DNA of 64,000 nucleotides from Flavobacterium hungaricum (GTDB lineage Bacteria; Bacteroidota; Bacteroidia; Flavobacteriales; Flavobacteriaceae), in contig NZ_PRDM01000006.1 in the NCBI RefSeq assembly GCF_015182285.1, positions 455,152-519,151 of the forward strand, read 5' to 3'. Of the stretch, positions 1-8,208 are shown piece by piece. A program made the position numbers and the translations under genes. The notes beneath the pieces were generated by a model. It was given only the letters and a program-made list of their open reading frames with translations. It was not told where the DNA came from and ran no database searches. The first letter of the stretch is position 1. The number at the start of each line of letters is the position of its first letter.

Positions 1-441
1 CAGTTATTAGATCAGATTGCCTTTGCTTCGGCATCAAAATTCAGTGGTAATTATTGCGTAACAGCTTCGGTGGATACAGTCAATTTTTTAAAACCTATCG
101 AAGTCGGCGAATTGGTAACCATGAAAGCTTCTGTAAATTACGTAGGGAGAAGTTCTATGATTGTCGGTATTCGTGTTGAAGCAGAAAATATTCAAACCGG
201 CGTGATAAAACATTGCAATTCATCTTATTTTACAATGGTTGCCAAAGATAAAGAAGGCAAAAGCGTGCAGGTTCCAGGACTGATTTTATCGAATTTGCAA
301 GAAGTACGCCGTTTTAGAAAAGCAATAAAACATATTGAGGTTCGAAAAGAGGTGGAAGAACATGAAAAACTAACGAATATCAACTCGATTGAAGATTTGG
401 CAAGTTTAGAGAAATACAATGTTTTACTAGAGATTAGCTAA
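1..441 (+). CDS. Acyl-CoA thioesterase, hotdog fold (5' end outside window)
   Basis: The reading frame is open from the first base, so the gene begins before the window and the methionine at 70 is internal. The visible 146 residues match the C-terminal half of YciA/ACOT-type hotdog thioesterases: a TASVD strand, then a VNFLKPI segment, then a VGRSSM segment (family pattern VGRTSM), followed by a charged helical tail. Such enzymes hydrolyse acyl-CoA to free fatty acid and CoA in the cytoplasm. The catalytic Asp region probably lies at the truncated edge (LLDQIAFA). A DUF5071 gene follows after 9 bp on the same strand and may be co-transcribed. Family assignment is firm; substrate is unknown. 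Confidence 0.85.
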   Translation, partial: QLLDQIAFASASKFSGNYCVTASVDTVNFLKPIEVGELVTMKASVNYVGRSSMIVGIRVEAENIQTGVIKHCNSSYFTMVAKDKEGKSVQVPGLILSNLQEVRRFRKAIKHIEVRKEVEEHEKLTNINSIEDLASLEKYNVLLEIS

Positions 442-450
442 AAAAACAAA

Positions 451-831
451 ATGAATGTTAGAGCCTTAATTCCTAAAAATGTATGTGACGAAAGTGGTAT
501 AGAAAAATTAAAACAGCTTTCGTTTAACCAAATTCAGCCCATTGTTCCCGATTTGTTAGAATGGCTTCAGGATTGTAATTGGCCTGTTGCGCGTTCGATT
601 TTAGAAATTTTAAGACCTTTAGTAGATCAAATAACTCCAGAAATTTTGGAAGTTTTAAATGGAAATGATGGTGTTTGGAAATATTGGATTTTGCAGAATC
701 TCATTTTAAAAACAACCAACCCGATTCTTCTAAAAGAAATAAACCGAATTGCTTCTTTTCCAACATCAGAGGAAAAAGAGCAAGAACTTGATCTCATAGC
801 CGTCGATATTTTGAGAGAAAATTACAGATAA
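451..831 (+). CDS. DUF5071 domain protein
   Basis: This 126-residue soluble protein has no signal peptide or membrane segment. It starts with a short LIPKN segment and continues with helical HEAT-like repeats. The stretch with LLEWLQD and NWPVA is the signature I associate with DUF5071, whose members are small helical proteins of unknown function. The length fits a single-domain member. It begins 9 bp after the thioesterase stop, suggesting one transcript. Nothing in the sequence points to a catalytic site, so I assign no biochemical role. Confidence 0.75.
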   Translation: MNVRALIPKNVCDESGIEKLKQLSFNQIQPIVPDLLEWLQDCNWPVARSILEILRPLVDQITPEILEVLNGNDGVWKYWILQNLILKTTNPILLKEINRIASFPTSEEKEQELDLIAVDILRENYR

Positions 832-871
832 ATTTTTATCTTTAAGATCATAAACTTTAATATTTTAGAAA

Positions 872-1267
872 ATGATAAAATTCGGATATACCATATTATA
901 CGTTGAAGATGTAGAAGAGTCGATTGCGTTTTACGAGAATGCTTTCGGTTTTTCAAGAAAATTTGTTTCTCCCGACAATGATTACGGAGAATTAATTACT
1001 GGAGAAACTACTTTGTCTTTTGCATCAAAAAAACTAGCGGCTCAAAATCTAAAAGAGGGTTTTATAGAGAGCAGTCTAGAAGACAAACCTTTTGCCATAG
1101 AAATTGGTTTTATAACAGAAAATGTTCCAGAAATGCTGCAAAAAGCCACCACTTTTGGGGCTGTTATCGTATCTGAACCTGTAGAAAAACCTTGGGGACA
1201 AATTGTAGCCTATATAAGAGACTTAAACGGATTTTTAATTGAAATCTGTACAGAAGTAAAAGAGTAA
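872..1267 (+). CDS. VOC superfamily protein (glyoxalase/bleomycin resistance-like)
   Basis: This is a 131-residue single-domain protein of the vicinal oxygen chelate fold. The N-terminal half reads YVEDVEESIAFYENAFGF, the usual first beta-alpha-beta unit. The C-terminal half has the EKPWGQIVAYIRDLNGFLIEI pattern ending in a metal-ligand-position Glu (in LIEI). Members bind a divalent metal or small ligands, and range from glyoxalase I and dioxygenases to drug-binding proteins. The actual substrate cannot be read from sequence. It sits 40 bp after DUF5071 and could be the last gene of that group. Family is clear, function is open. Confidence 0.85.
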   Translation: MIKFGYTILYVEDVEESIAFYENAFGFSRKFVSPDNDYGELITGETTLSFASKKLAAQNLKEGFIESSLEDKPFAIEIGFITENVPEMLQKATTFGAVIVSEPVEKPWGQIVAYIRDLNGFLIEICTEVKE

Positions 1268-1347
1268 TTTTTTTCTTCATAAAGTAATTGCAGATTCGTA
1301 ATCATAAAATTTAGATATTAATCATACAATTTGTAAATCTATATTAT

Positions 1348-1480
1348 ATGAATTGCCTTCAGCTTTAGCTGGAGGTCTTAAAAATTAGATATAAATGGCT
1401 TTAGCCGAACTATAATAGTTTGGCTAAAGCCATTGTTTTTTTGAATTTATAACCTCCATCTAAAGCTGGAGGCAATTCAT
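1348..1480. repeat. Nested palindromic REP-like element
   Basis: An outer inverted repeat pairs 1348-1376 with 1452-1480 (27 of 29 positions complementary; motif AGCTTTAGCTGGAGG). Inside it a perfect 13-bp inverted repeat pairs 1394-1406 with 1422-1434 (motif ATGGCTTTAGCC). The 1268-1743 spacer holds no gene that I can support. The two-level hairpin looks like a REP/BIME-type mobile palindrome, as mobilised by RAYT transposases in other bacteria. No transposase gene is present nearby. Confidence 0.8.
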
Positions 1481-1743
1481 GTTTTAGACAAAAAAAGCAA
1501 AATTTTAAATCCTTCACTTTGCCTTTTACATCTGAGATTTTGCTTCAAAAATATTCACAAATATTTAGGAAAAGACAGCAACTATCTTCATGAAAAAAAC
1601 GTAACTTTAAGTATGACGTTCAACGAACTGATATTCACGGAGTACTGCCGTTTGATTTTTTTAAATTAACCTGAAATCTTAATTTTTTCGTTTCTCTTGA
1701 ATGAAGAAAAATCGAATGACATAATTGTTAAATGCAGACGATT

Positions 1744-2310
1744 ATGAAAACAACTACATTATTTATTTTATTTTTTACCGCCTTTTCAGTCTTAGCGCAA
1801 GACAAGTTTTTTACCACTGCCGGCACCGTAAATTTTGAAGCATCTGTTCCTTTTTTTGAAGAAATAAAAGCGGTAAACAGACAAGTCGTTATTTTTTTAG
1901 AGCCTAAAACCAGCACTTTTATCTGCACGGTTGTCATCAAAGATTTTCAATTCAAACTCGATATGATGCAGCAGCATTTTAACGAAAATTACATGCACAG
2001 CGATCGTTATCCTAAAGCTGTTTTTAAAGGAAAAATTCAGAAATTTGATTTGAAGGATATCAATGAAATTGAAAAAGAATACCAGATAAAAGGCAGACTA
2101 AGCTTAAAAGGAAAGTCGAGAGAAATTACAGTAAACGCCTTTATTAAAAAAGTAGCCGACGGAATTCAGATAATCTCCGATTTTCCGATCGCTGTTTCTG
2201 ATTTTGACATTCAGATTCCCAATCCGATTGCGGCCAAAATTTCTAAGACCGCCAATACAGAATTAACGGCTATAGTGCGCACCGAAGAAATGCTGCTGAC
2301 TTTAAAATAA
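1744..2310 (+). CDS. YceI family protein, secreted
   Basis: This is a roughly 188-residue protein with an N-terminal signal peptide ending in a VLAQ cleavage site after a hydrophobic run. The start at 1744 gives the cleaner signal peptide (MKTTTLF); an in-frame ATG at 1732 is the alternative. The mature part has YceI features: a GTVNFEAS opening, the HFNENYMHSDRYP segment, and a GRLSLKGKSREI strand, consistent with the lipocalin-like barrel that binds polyisoprenoids or amphiphilic ligands in the periplasm. The length fits the family. Neighbours give no pathway; the ligand is unknown. Confidence 0.85.
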   Translation: MKTTTLFILFFTAFSVLAQDKFFTTAGTVNFEASVPFFEEIKAVNRQVVIFLEPKTSTFICTVVIKDFQFKLDMMQQHFNENYMHSDRYPKAVFKGKIQKFDLKDINEIEKEYQIKGRLSLKGKSREITVNAFIKKVADGIQIISDFPIAVSDFDIQIPNPIAAKISKTANTELTAIVRTEEMLLTLK

Positions 2311-2319
2311 ACGTTGTTA

Positions 2320-2416
2320 GCGCGGATTTGTCAACGCGGATTTGAGTTAGCGCGGATTTGAGTGAGTTAGCGCGGATTTGAGTTAGTTTGAGTTAGCGCG
2401 GATTTGTAATCCGTGC
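2320..2416. repeat. Decayed tandem repeat, unit GAGTTAGCGCGGATTT
   Basis: Five copies of CGCGGATTTG begin at 2321, 2335, 2351, 2371 and 2397, mostly preceded by GTTAG. The last copy forms a short hairpin with the following AATCCGTGC (about 2396-2416). The repeats lie between the convergent yceI-like and epimerase genes, where a terminator would be expected. They look like a partly duplicated REP-type palindrome. Confidence 0.75.
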
Positions 2417-2425
2417 TAATGGCCA

Positions 2426-3337
2426 CTATTTTATGCAGTTAATTAAGGTTTTTTCTAAGTCAGTAAATTGAAATTGAAATCCTGTTTCCTGAATTTTTTC
2501 AGAAGAAACGCGTTGTCCCTTTAAGACCGCTTCGCTCATTTCGCCTAATAAAAAGCGTAGAAAAAAAGGAGGGATTTTAGGAAGCCAGATTGTATAGCCA
2601 AATAAGTTGGCAAATGTTTTAGAAAATCGCGAATTGGTGGTATTATCGGTTACGCAGGCATTGTAAGGGCCTTCTAGTTTTTCATCAGCGATTGTTTTTA
2701 GATAAATCCGGCATAAATCGTCTATGTAAATCCAAGGAAGATATTGTTTTCCGGAACCGAGGACGGCACCAAAACCAGATTTAAAAGTCGGAGCCAGTTT
2801 TTTTATAAAACCTTCGTCTTTGCCAAATACGATTCCAGTTCTCACTTTCACCGTTCTAATATTCAATGCACCGATTGTATCCACCGCGTTTTCCCATTTC
2901 TGGCAGGTTGTTCCTAGAAAATCATTGGCAGGAGGCGTATTTTCGTTACAAATTTTATGATCGGTTTTGGCTCCGTAAATTCCAATACCCGAAGCAGAAA
3001 CAAAAGCATCTAAAGTCTTATTGTGTTTTACTAAAATAGAATGAATTAGTTCGATAGGCTTTACGCGGCTTTCTACGATTGCTTTTTTTCGTCTCGAAGT
3101 CCAGCGTTTTTCTACAATACCTTCTCCAGCTAAATGAATAATATAATCGGCCTTTAAAACAGCTTCTTCGTCAATAAGATTTTGTTTTAAATTCCATTGA
3201 TAGTAGGTTACCTGAGGATTGTTTTTCTTGGAAGAACGGCTTAAAACAGAAACATTGTATCCATTCTCCAAAAGCATTTCAATTAAATGACTGCCGATGA
3301 ATCCCGTTCCTCCTGTTAATAAGACATTTTTGGACAT
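2426..3337 (-). CDS. TIGR01777 family NAD(P)-dependent epimerase
   Basis: This 303-residue protein belongs to the extended SDR superfamily. It opens with the Rossmann glycine motif TGGTGFIGSH at about residues 8-17, includes GIGIYG in the middle, and ends with the DUF1731-type tail (LLGEMSEAVLKGQRVSS). That domain order and length define the TIGR01777/YfcH/SDR39U1 group of presumed nucleotide-sugar epimerases. The substrate is unknown. In other bacteria such genes often accompany photolyase, SRPBCC and MerR genes, which here lie about 2.2 kb away, so a link to the light-associated cluster is plausible but inferred. It is divergent from the TetR gene. Confidence 0.88.
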   Translation of the reverse strand: MSKNVLLTGGTGFIGSHLIEMLLENGYNVSVLSRSSKKNNPQVTYYQWNLKQNLIDEEAVLKADYIIHLAGEGIVEKRWTSRRKKAIVESRVKPIELIHSILVKHNKTLDAFVSASGIGIYGAKTDHKICNENTPPANDFLGTTCQKWENAVDTIGALNIRTVKVRTGIVFGKDEGFIKKLAPTFKSGFGAVLGSGKQYLPWIYIDDLCRIYLKTIADEKLEGPYNACVTDNTTNSRFSKTFANLFGYTIWLPKIPPFFLRFLLGEMSEAVLKGQRVSSEKIQETGFQFQFTDLEKTLINCIK

Positions 3338-3432
3338 AGTTTATAATTTATTTAACAGCGCGTTTTGTTTAGGGATAAGTAAAGGTACTTAAACATTGCT
3401 TACCTTTATGGCAAATTCTAAATTTAATCAAA

Positions 3433-4095
3433 ATGGCAGCTAATAATGAGAATATCAGTAAAGAAGATATTGTTTCTAAATACATGGAAGAAGTTTTAGA
3501 GAAGGGGCAAAAGCCTAAATCGGTTTATCATTTTGCTAAAGAAAATGATTTTGAGGAAGCCGAATTTTATCACTATTTTGGAACTTTGGAAGGTTTGGAG
3601 AAAGAGATTTTCAGAATGTTTTTTACCAATACGGTCGATCTTCTTCACAAAAACGAAGAATATCAGCAGTACGATATGAAGAATAAAATGCTGAGTTTCT
3701 ATTTTACTTTCTTCGAAGTATTAACTGCCAACAGAAGTTATGTTGTTGAGGTTTTGAAAATAAGTAGAAATCCGATTAAGAATTTAACACAGCTGACTTT
3801 ACTGCGCGAAAGTTTTAAAGATTATGTTGCGGAAATTCTGACCGATGATTACCGACTAGAACAAGAAAAATTACAGCAATTTCAAGAAAAAGCAATTAAA
3901 GAATCCGCTTGGGTTCAGTTAATGCTGACGCTGAAATTTTGGATTGACGATGCCTCTCCAGCCTTTGAGAAAACAGATATTTTTATCGAAAAATCAGTAA
4001 ATGCTTCTTTCGAATTGATGAATGTAGCACCGCTGAATCATTTGATTGATTTGGGGAAATTTTTGTTTAAAGAAAAAGTGTACAGCAGACAATGA
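3433..4095 (+). CDS. TetR family regulator upstream of ABC1 kinase
   Basis: This 220-residue helical protein has an N-terminal TetR-like DNA-binding region: SKEDIVSKYMEEVLEKG, then a turn and FAKENDFEEAEFYHYFG in the recognition-helix area. A longer C-terminal ligand or dimerisation domain follows. The HTH is divergent from classical TetR. The stop overlaps the start of the ABC1 kinase gene by 4 bp, so the two are translationally coupled. Regulation of that kinase, or of membrane or quinone functions, is a reasonable inference. It is divergent from the epimerase across a 95-bp spacer. Confidence 0.75.
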   Translation: MAANNENISKEDIVSKYMEEVLEKGQKPKSVYHFAKENDFEEAEFYHYFGTLEGLEKEIFRMFFTNTVDLLHKNEEYQQYDMKNKMLSFYFTFFEVLTANRSYVVEVLKISRNPIKNLTQLTLLRESFKDYVAEILTDDYRLEQEKLQQFQEKAIKESAWVQLMLTLKFWIDDASPAFEKTDIFIEKSVNASFELMNVAPLNHLIDLGKFLFKEKVYSRQ

Positions 4096-5396
4096 AAACG
4101 ATAGACTACATTCCAACTTCAAAAATAGAAAGAGCCGGAAAACTGGTTCAGACAGGCGCAAAAATTGGGGTCAACTACATAAAGCATTATGCTGAAAAAG
4201 TGGTTAATCCAGATTTAAGCCGCGATAAATTAAACGAAAATAATGCAGAAGATATTTATGACGGTTTAAAAAGCCTAAAAGGCAGCGCTTTAAAAGTAGC
4301 GCAGATGCTGAGTATGGACAAAAACTTTTTACCGCAGGCGTATGTAGAGAAATTTTCGCTTTCGCAGTTTTCTGTTCCGCCGCTTTCTGCGCCTTTGGTT
4401 TTAAAAACATTTAAAAGCAATTTGGGTAAAACACCTTATGAAATCTTTGACGAATTCAATCCGAATTCTGTAAATGCGGCGAGTATTGGTCAGGTGCATC
4501 TGGCTGAGAAAAACGGAAAAAAACTAGCCGTAAAAATTCAGTACCCGGGAGTTGCCAACAGTATTTCATCAGATTTGGCTTTTGTAAAACCAATTGCAAT
4601 TCGAATGTTTAATTTGCAGGGAAAAGATTCTGATAAATATTTTAAGGAAGTAGAAGATAAATTAATTGAAGAAACAAACTATTTACTAGAGCTGCAGCAA
4701 AGCCAGGAAGTTGTTGATGCCTGCAGTAAAATAGAAAATATCACTTTTCCGAATTATTATCCAGAGTTTTCATCAGAAAAAATTATCACGATGGATTGGA
4801 TGAGCGGTATTCATCTTTCGGAGTTTACTGCAATTAATACAGATAAAGCGGTTGGGGATCAATTGGGTCAGGCGCTTTGGGATTTTTATATGTATCAAAT
4901 TCATGTTTTGAAGAAAGTTCACGCCGATCCGCATCCAGGAAACTTTTTGGTAGACGAAAACAATAATCTGATTGCGCTGGATTTTGGCTGTATGAAAAAG
5001 ATTCCACAAGATTTTTACACGCCGTATTTTGAGTTAATCAATAAAAATGTCATTACAGATCCGAACCTGTTCAACGAAAAACTGTTTGAATTAGAAATCC
5101 TTCGTCCTGATGATACACCTTCTGAAATAGAATATTTCACTGCCATGTTTCATGATTTGTTATCGCTCTTTACAAAGCCTTTTCAAAATGAGACATTCGA
5201 TTTTTCAGACGAGACTTTTTTTGACAGTATCGGTAAATTAGGAGAGCGCTTTTCGAATGATACTGCTCTCAGAAAAATGAACGGAAACCGTGGTTCCAAA
5301 CATTTTATTTACATGAACAGAACTTTTTTCGGATTGTATAATTTGATGTTTGATTTAAAAGCAACTATTGTAGTCGATAATTATTTGAAATACTAA
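4092..5396 (+). CDS. ABC1/AarF/UbiB-family atypical kinase
   Basis: This 434-residue protein carries the hallmarks of the ABC1 atypical kinase family. A KGSALKVAQML segment stands in the KxGQ helix position near residue 60. NAASIGQVH forms the alanine-rich nucleotide loop, AVKIQYPG holds the ATP-binding Lys, HADPHPGN is the catalytic loop, and ALDFG is the metal-binding DFG. UbiB/COQ8 members are ATPases supporting quinone biosynthesis or lipid handling. The C-terminal membrane segment of E. coli UbiB is not obvious here. It overlaps the TetR gene by 4 bp and is followed by a strong terminator. Role in quinone synthesis is inferred from family only. Confidence 0.88.
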   Translation: MKTIDYIPTSKIERAGKLVQTGAKIGVNYIKHYAEKVVNPDLSRDKLNENNAEDIYDGLKSLKGSALKVAQMLSMDKNFLPQAYVEKFSLSQFSVPPLSAPLVLKTFKSNLGKTPYEIFDEFNPNSVNAASIGQVHLAEKNGKKLAVKIQYPGVANSISSDLAFVKPIAIRMFNLQGKDSDKYFKEVEDKLIEETNYLLELQQSQEVVDACSKIENITFPNYYPEFSSEKIITMDWMSGIHLSEFTAINTDKAVGDQLGQALWDFYMYQIHVLKKVHADPHPGNFLVDENNNLIALDFGCMKKIPQDFYTPYFELINKNVITDPNLFNEKLFELEILRPDDTPSEIEYFTAMFHDLLSLFTKPFQNETFDFSDETFFDSIGKLGERFSNDTALRKMNGNRGSKHFIYMNRTFFGLYNLMFDLKATIVVDNYLKY

Positions 5397-5420
5397 TTAT
5401 AAGAAATTCCAAATTTTTAA

Positions 5421-5463
5421 AAATCCAAATTCCAATTGTAAAATTAGAATTTGGATTTTTTTG
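5421..5463. terminator. Bidirectional hairpin terminator
   Basis: A 12-bp perfect inverted repeat (AAATCCAAATTC at 5421-5432 with its complement at 5447-5458) is flanked by A-rich and T-rich runs. It lies between the convergent ABC1 kinase and photolyase genes and suits both. Confidence 0.8.
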
Positions 5464-5587
5464 TTTTTGAGTTTTTGGTTCTTAGATTAGACATAGAAAC
5501 ATCAAAAAATCTTTTTTATAAATCTGCCGGAGTTTGGGTTAAAATGTGAATGGCTTTTGGTAAAAACACAATTTTAGATTTACAATT

Positions 5588-6880
5588 TTATTTAATTATT
5601 CCCGCTTTATAGGTCGCAATCGCACGATCTCTGGCAAATGCATGATCGATCATCGGTTCGCTGTAACCAAAATCAAATTCGGGAATCCATTTTCGGATGT
5701 ATTGTCCTTTTTCGTCAAATTTCTTTTGTTGGATTTCGGGATTGAAAACCCTGAAATACGGCGCCGCATCACAGCCCGTTCCAGCAGCCCATTGCCAGTT
5801 TCCTACGTTAGAGGCCAGTTCAAAATCTAATAATTTTTCTGCAAAATAAGCTTCGCCCCATTGCCAATTGATGAGAAGATGCTTGCACAGAAAACTTGCC
5901 ACAACCATTCTAACCCGATTGTGCATATAGCCCGTTTCGTTTAACTGGCGCATTCCGGCATCGACCATCGGGTAACCTGTTTTTCCTTCGCACCAGCGTT
6001 TAAAATCGTCTTCGTTATTGCGCCACTGGATGCCGTCGTAATTGGATTTGAAATTATGATGGACAACTTTTGGGAAACTAAATAAAATCTGGATAAAGAA
6101 TTCACGCCAGATCAACTCGCTCAAAAAAGTCTGATTTTTTCTGTCTGCCCAATTTACCAGTTTTCGAATGCTTACGGTTCCAAAACGCAAATGCGGCGAA
6201 AGATAAGAAGTGCTGTCTAAAGCTGGAAAATCACGTGTTTCTTTGTAATTGCTGATCTGGCTTAAATTGTGCGGCAAAACTTTTATCGAACTTCTTTCAA
6301 AACCAATTTCTGAAAGTTCGGGAAAGTTAAAAGTAATTTTAGCGAAATTAGAAAATAATGGTTCTAATTCGTATTCTTCTATGCCGAGCAAATGGTATTT
6401 TTCAAGCCATTTATTTTTGTAAGGTGTGTAAACCGTATACGGAAGTCCGTCTGCTTTTGTGATTTCTTTTTCTTCAAAAATTACGTGATCTTTAAAATAA
6501 AGTGCTTCGATATTATTTTGTTTTAATAGTGCAGCAACTGCCAAATCGCGTTTTATGGCAAATGGTTCGTAATCTTTATTGAAGAATACTTTTTGAATAT
6601 CGTATTCTTCCAGCAGGAATTTCCAGACTTCAATCGGTTTTCCCTTTTTGATTAAGAGGGAAGAATCCTTTTTTTGGAGTTCTTCATTTATTTTGTGAAG
6701 TGAATCGTAGATAAAATTAACTCTGGCGTCGTTTTTTGGAAGATTGTCGAGAATGTCTTCATCAAAAATAAATAACGGAATTACAGGAAAATCGGAATGT
6801 AAGGCATTGAATAATCCGAAGTTATCGTCTAAACGCAAATCACGTCTGAACCAGAAAAATGTTGCTTTTTGTTTTGTCAT
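5588..6880 (-). CDS. phr: Deoxyribodipyrimidine photolyase / cryptochrome
   Basis: This 430-residue protein has the full photolyase layout. An N-terminal alpha/beta DNA_photolyase domain opens with FWFRRDLRLDDN, and a C-terminal helical FAD-binding domain follows from about residue 230. The latter includes ELIWREFF, KTGYPMVDAGMRQL, HNRVRM and the NWQW segments that hold FAD and the electron-transfer tryptophans. It uses blue light to split cyclobutane pyrimidine dimers. Length and motifs suit a class I enzyme; a DASH-type cryptochrome cannot be excluded. It is the distal gene of the minus-strand run with carotenoid genes and a MerR regulator, which supports co-regulation by light or oxidative stress. 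Confidence 0.9.
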   Translation of the reverse strand: MTKQKATFFWFRRDLRLDDNFGLFNALHSDFPVIPLFIFDEDILDNLPKNDARVNFIYDSLHKINEELQKKDSSLLIKKGKPIEVWKFLLEEYDIQKVFFNKDYEPFAIKRDLAVAALLKQNNIEALYFKDHVIFEEKEITKADGLPYTVYTPYKNKWLEKYHLLGIEEYELEPLFSNFAKITFNFPELSEIGFERSSIKVLPHNLSQISNYKETRDFPALDSTSYLSPHLRFGTVSIRKLVNWADRKNQTFLSELIWREFFIQILFSFPKVVHHNFKSNYDGIQWRNNEDDFKRWCEGKTGYPMVDAGMRQLNETGYMHNRVRMVVASFLCKHLLINWQWGEAYFAEKLLDFELASNVGNWQWAAGTGCDAAPYFRVFNPEIQQKKFDEKGQYIRKWIPEFDFGYSEPMIDHAFARDRAIATYKAGIIK

Positions 6881-6908
6881 TAATTATGTGTTGGCTATTG
6901 TTTCTTGT

Positions 6909-7030
6909 TGCAGATTTACAGATTTTTTAGAATGAAAAATTGTTTGACGAATTCCATAAATTTCCACAAACTGTTCTTTCAATTTAAATTGGAGCAAAGA
7001 AATTAGATCTTTTAATCTGTGTAATCTGCA
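6909..7030. repeat. Inverted repeat of the CAGATT family
   Basis: The segment from 6909 (TGCAGATTTACAGATT) is complementary, with a 2-bp offset, to 7014-7030 (AATCTGTGTAATCTGCA). The related CAGATT/AATCTG palindrome recurs at 43002-43065. It lies between the photolyase and SRPBCC genes and looks like a dispersed intergenic repeat rather than a terminator. Confidence 0.65.
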
Positions 7031-7038
7031 GCGAAAAA

Positions 7039-7512
7039 TTATACAGCTGTATTTTTAGAATTAAATAATTCGTCAATCTTATTGCGTCTATAGTCAAAGA
7101 TGGCTTTGAGTTTGTCTGCTACCACTAATTTATTCATGATTCTTCCGAGAAAACCAAATGGCAGGCTGTAATGAACGACATCTGTCATTTTGATTCCGTT
7201 TTCTGTTTGTTCAAAAAAATGTTTGTGATGCCATAATTTATAAGGACCAAAAAGCTGTACATCGATAAAATAATCATTGTCTTTGACGGATGTAATTTCG
7301 GTTACCCAAGAAACTTTAATTCCCAGCAATGGTTTTAAAGTGTAGGTAATAATTTGTCCAGGATACATTCTTTTTTCGTCAAAATCCTGAATCTCGAAAC
7401 TCATATTGTCCAAAGTTATCGTTTGAAGATTCTTTGGACTGGAGAAAAAATCCCAGCATTCTTCTATTGTAGAATTGATGTATTGTACGGTTTCTATTTT
7501 GTATAATTTCAT
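7039..7512 (-). CDS. SRPBCC family protein
   Basis: This 157-residue protein starts with YINSTIEECWDFFSSPKNL, the opening of START/polyketide-cyclase-like (SRPBCC) hydrophobic-ligand domains. It keeps the beta-rich core (GPYKLWHHKH) and the C-terminal long helix (GRIMNKLVVADKL). No signal peptide is present. In several phyla a protein of this type occurs in light-response clusters with MerR, photolyase and TIGR01777 genes, as here. Its ligand is unknown. It is spaced 158 bp from photolyase and 130 bp from crtZ on the same strand. Confidence 0.85.
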   Translation of the reverse strand: MKLYKIETVQYINSTIEECWDFFSSPKNLQTITLDNMSFEIQDFDEKRMYPGQIITYTLKPLLGIKVSWVTEITSVKDNDYFIDVQLFGPYKLWHHKHFFEQTENGIKMTDVVHYSLPFGFLGRIMNKLVVADKLKAIFDYRRNKIDELFNSKNTAV

Positions 7513-7641
7513 AATAGCGAATTGTAAATTCCGATTTCTTAATCTCCATTTCTAATTTGTGAAAATCGCTGTAAAACTTTTGACTTTCACAAATTTGAAT
7601 CTGCTCAATCTGAGAGAAAATGAACAAACAGCTTTGGTATT

Positions 7642-8082
7642 TTACATTTTATAATATTTGAAAGGAACGAATAACATTCCGAAGCATTCTCCTTTTTCTT
7701 TCCCGAGATGTTTATGGTGCATTTTGTGTGCTTTTCGCAAACCGATGAGGTATTTGTTTTTGGTGTTTTTAAACCATTTAAACCGTTGATGAATTAAAAC
7801 ATCGTGAATTAAAAAGTAGCAGAATCCATAAAGTGTGATGCCGCAGGCTATGAAAAATAAGTAATTGAAACCGCCCTGAACGCCAAAATAAAATAACGTA
7901 ATACTTGGAGTGGCAAAAATAACAAAGAAAATATCGTTGCGCTCAAAAACATGCTCGTATTTGGGCTGATGATGATCGGCGTGGAAATACCACATAAATC
8001 CATGCATGATGTATTTGTGCGTAAGCCAAGTGATGCATTCCATGAATAAAAAAACACTTATAAAGATCAAAAATGAAATCAT
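7642..8082 (-). CDS. crtZ: Beta-carotene hydroxylase (fatty acid hydroxylase superfamily)
   Basis: This is a 146-residue integral membrane protein with the di-iron histidine clusters of the fatty acid hydroxylase/sterol desaturase superfamily. HKYIMH is at about residues 22-27, HADHH at 34-38, an HDVLIH segment lies mid-protein, and HKMHHKH is near the C-terminus. The short length and the FGMLFVP ending are typical of CrtZ, which adds 3- and 3'-hydroxyls to beta-carotene rings to make zeaxanthin. Placement just downstream of crtI and crtB supports this. No lycopene cyclase (crtY) is visible in the window, so the cyclase must be elsewhere or of another type. Confidence 0.9.
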   Translation of the reverse strand: MISFLIFISVFLFMECITWLTHKYIMHGFMWYFHADHHQPKYEHVFERNDIFFVIFATPSITLFYFGVQGGFNYLFFIACGITLYGFCYFLIHDVLIHQRFKWFKNTKNKYLIGLRKAHKMHHKHLGKEKGECFGMLFVPFKYYKM

Positions 8083-8208
8083 TTTATATTTTGTTTAATA
8101 TTAAAGTTAGGATTTAAAAATTTAATAGGTTGGTTTTTGATTGAAAAAAACAAATCTGAAAAGGTGTTTTTTGTTGAAGCTTACAACCCTTGCAATTTGG
8201 TGTCTTTT

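Noticed and set aside
2320..2416. Possible CRISPR or tandem operator
   Set aside because: Spacing is irregular and the repeated word is too short; hairpin-bearing REP-type decay explains it better.
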